DNA of 5,918 bases, from contig CAAEMG010000171.1 in the NCBI GenBank assembly GCA_900757025.1, forward strand, positions 1 to 5,918, in the 5' to 3' direction. Made by a program: the position numbers and the translations under genes. This document shows, in pieces, positions 5,912 through 5,918 of this stretch. The DNA is from Clostridia bacterium. Lineage in GTDB: Bacteria > Bacillota > Clostridia > Lachnospirales > Anaerotignaceae. The notes under the pieces were generated by a model that had not been told where the DNA came from, ran no database searches, and worked only from the letters and a program-made list of their open reading frames with translations. Within the stretch, counting starts at the first letter, position 1; each line of letters starts with the position of its first letter.

Positions 5912-5918
5912 ATTTATT

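Overview
The window looks like an ordinary chromosomal metabolic region of a low-GC, Gram-positive anaerobe of the class Clostridia, possibly near Lachnospiraceae. The clues are AT-rich coding sequence, strong AGGAGG-type ribosome binding sites, short intergenic gaps, U-tailed intrinsic terminators and protein families typical of Firmicutes. The taxonomic placement is inference from style and gene content. All genes read on the + strand. I found no mobile element, CRISPR array, tRNA or rRNA.

Region 1 (2-3739) is a tightly packed operon for the aspartate-to-threonine branch. It holds the 3' end of a UPF0735/PheB-type protein with an HTH-like segment and an ACT domain, then homoserine dehydrogenase (hom), homoserine kinase (thrB) and aspartate kinase (lysC-type). 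Gaps between genes are 7, 3 and 11 nt, and each downstream ribosome binding site lies at or across the previous stop codon, so translation is probably coupled. Together the enzymes cover aspartate to aspartyl phosphate (lysC), aspartate semialdehyde to homoserine (hom) and homoserine to O-phosphohomoserine (thrB). The asd and thrC steps must be encoded elsewhere. A perfect hairpin terminator at 3762-3794 closes the operon.

Region 2 (3822-5807) holds a 10-helix AEC-family carrier and a D-2-hydroxyacid dehydrogenase, separated by an 81-nt gap with a terminator-like hairpin. AEC members include malate permeases, so the pair may handle one 2-hydroxy or 2-keto acid, but the substrate cannot be read from the sequence. 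A strong intrinsic terminator at 5876-5911 ends the window.

The most notable signal is inside lysC. An AGGAGG motif 8 nt upstream of an in-frame ATG (codon 245) sits exactly where Bacillus- and Corynebacterium-type aspartokinases start their separate regulatory beta subunit. I see no evidence of an undescribed system. The remaining observations are modest: a divergent ACT tail on Hom, cofactor and active-site motif deviations in the dehydrogenase, and a hairpin with two alternative pairings.
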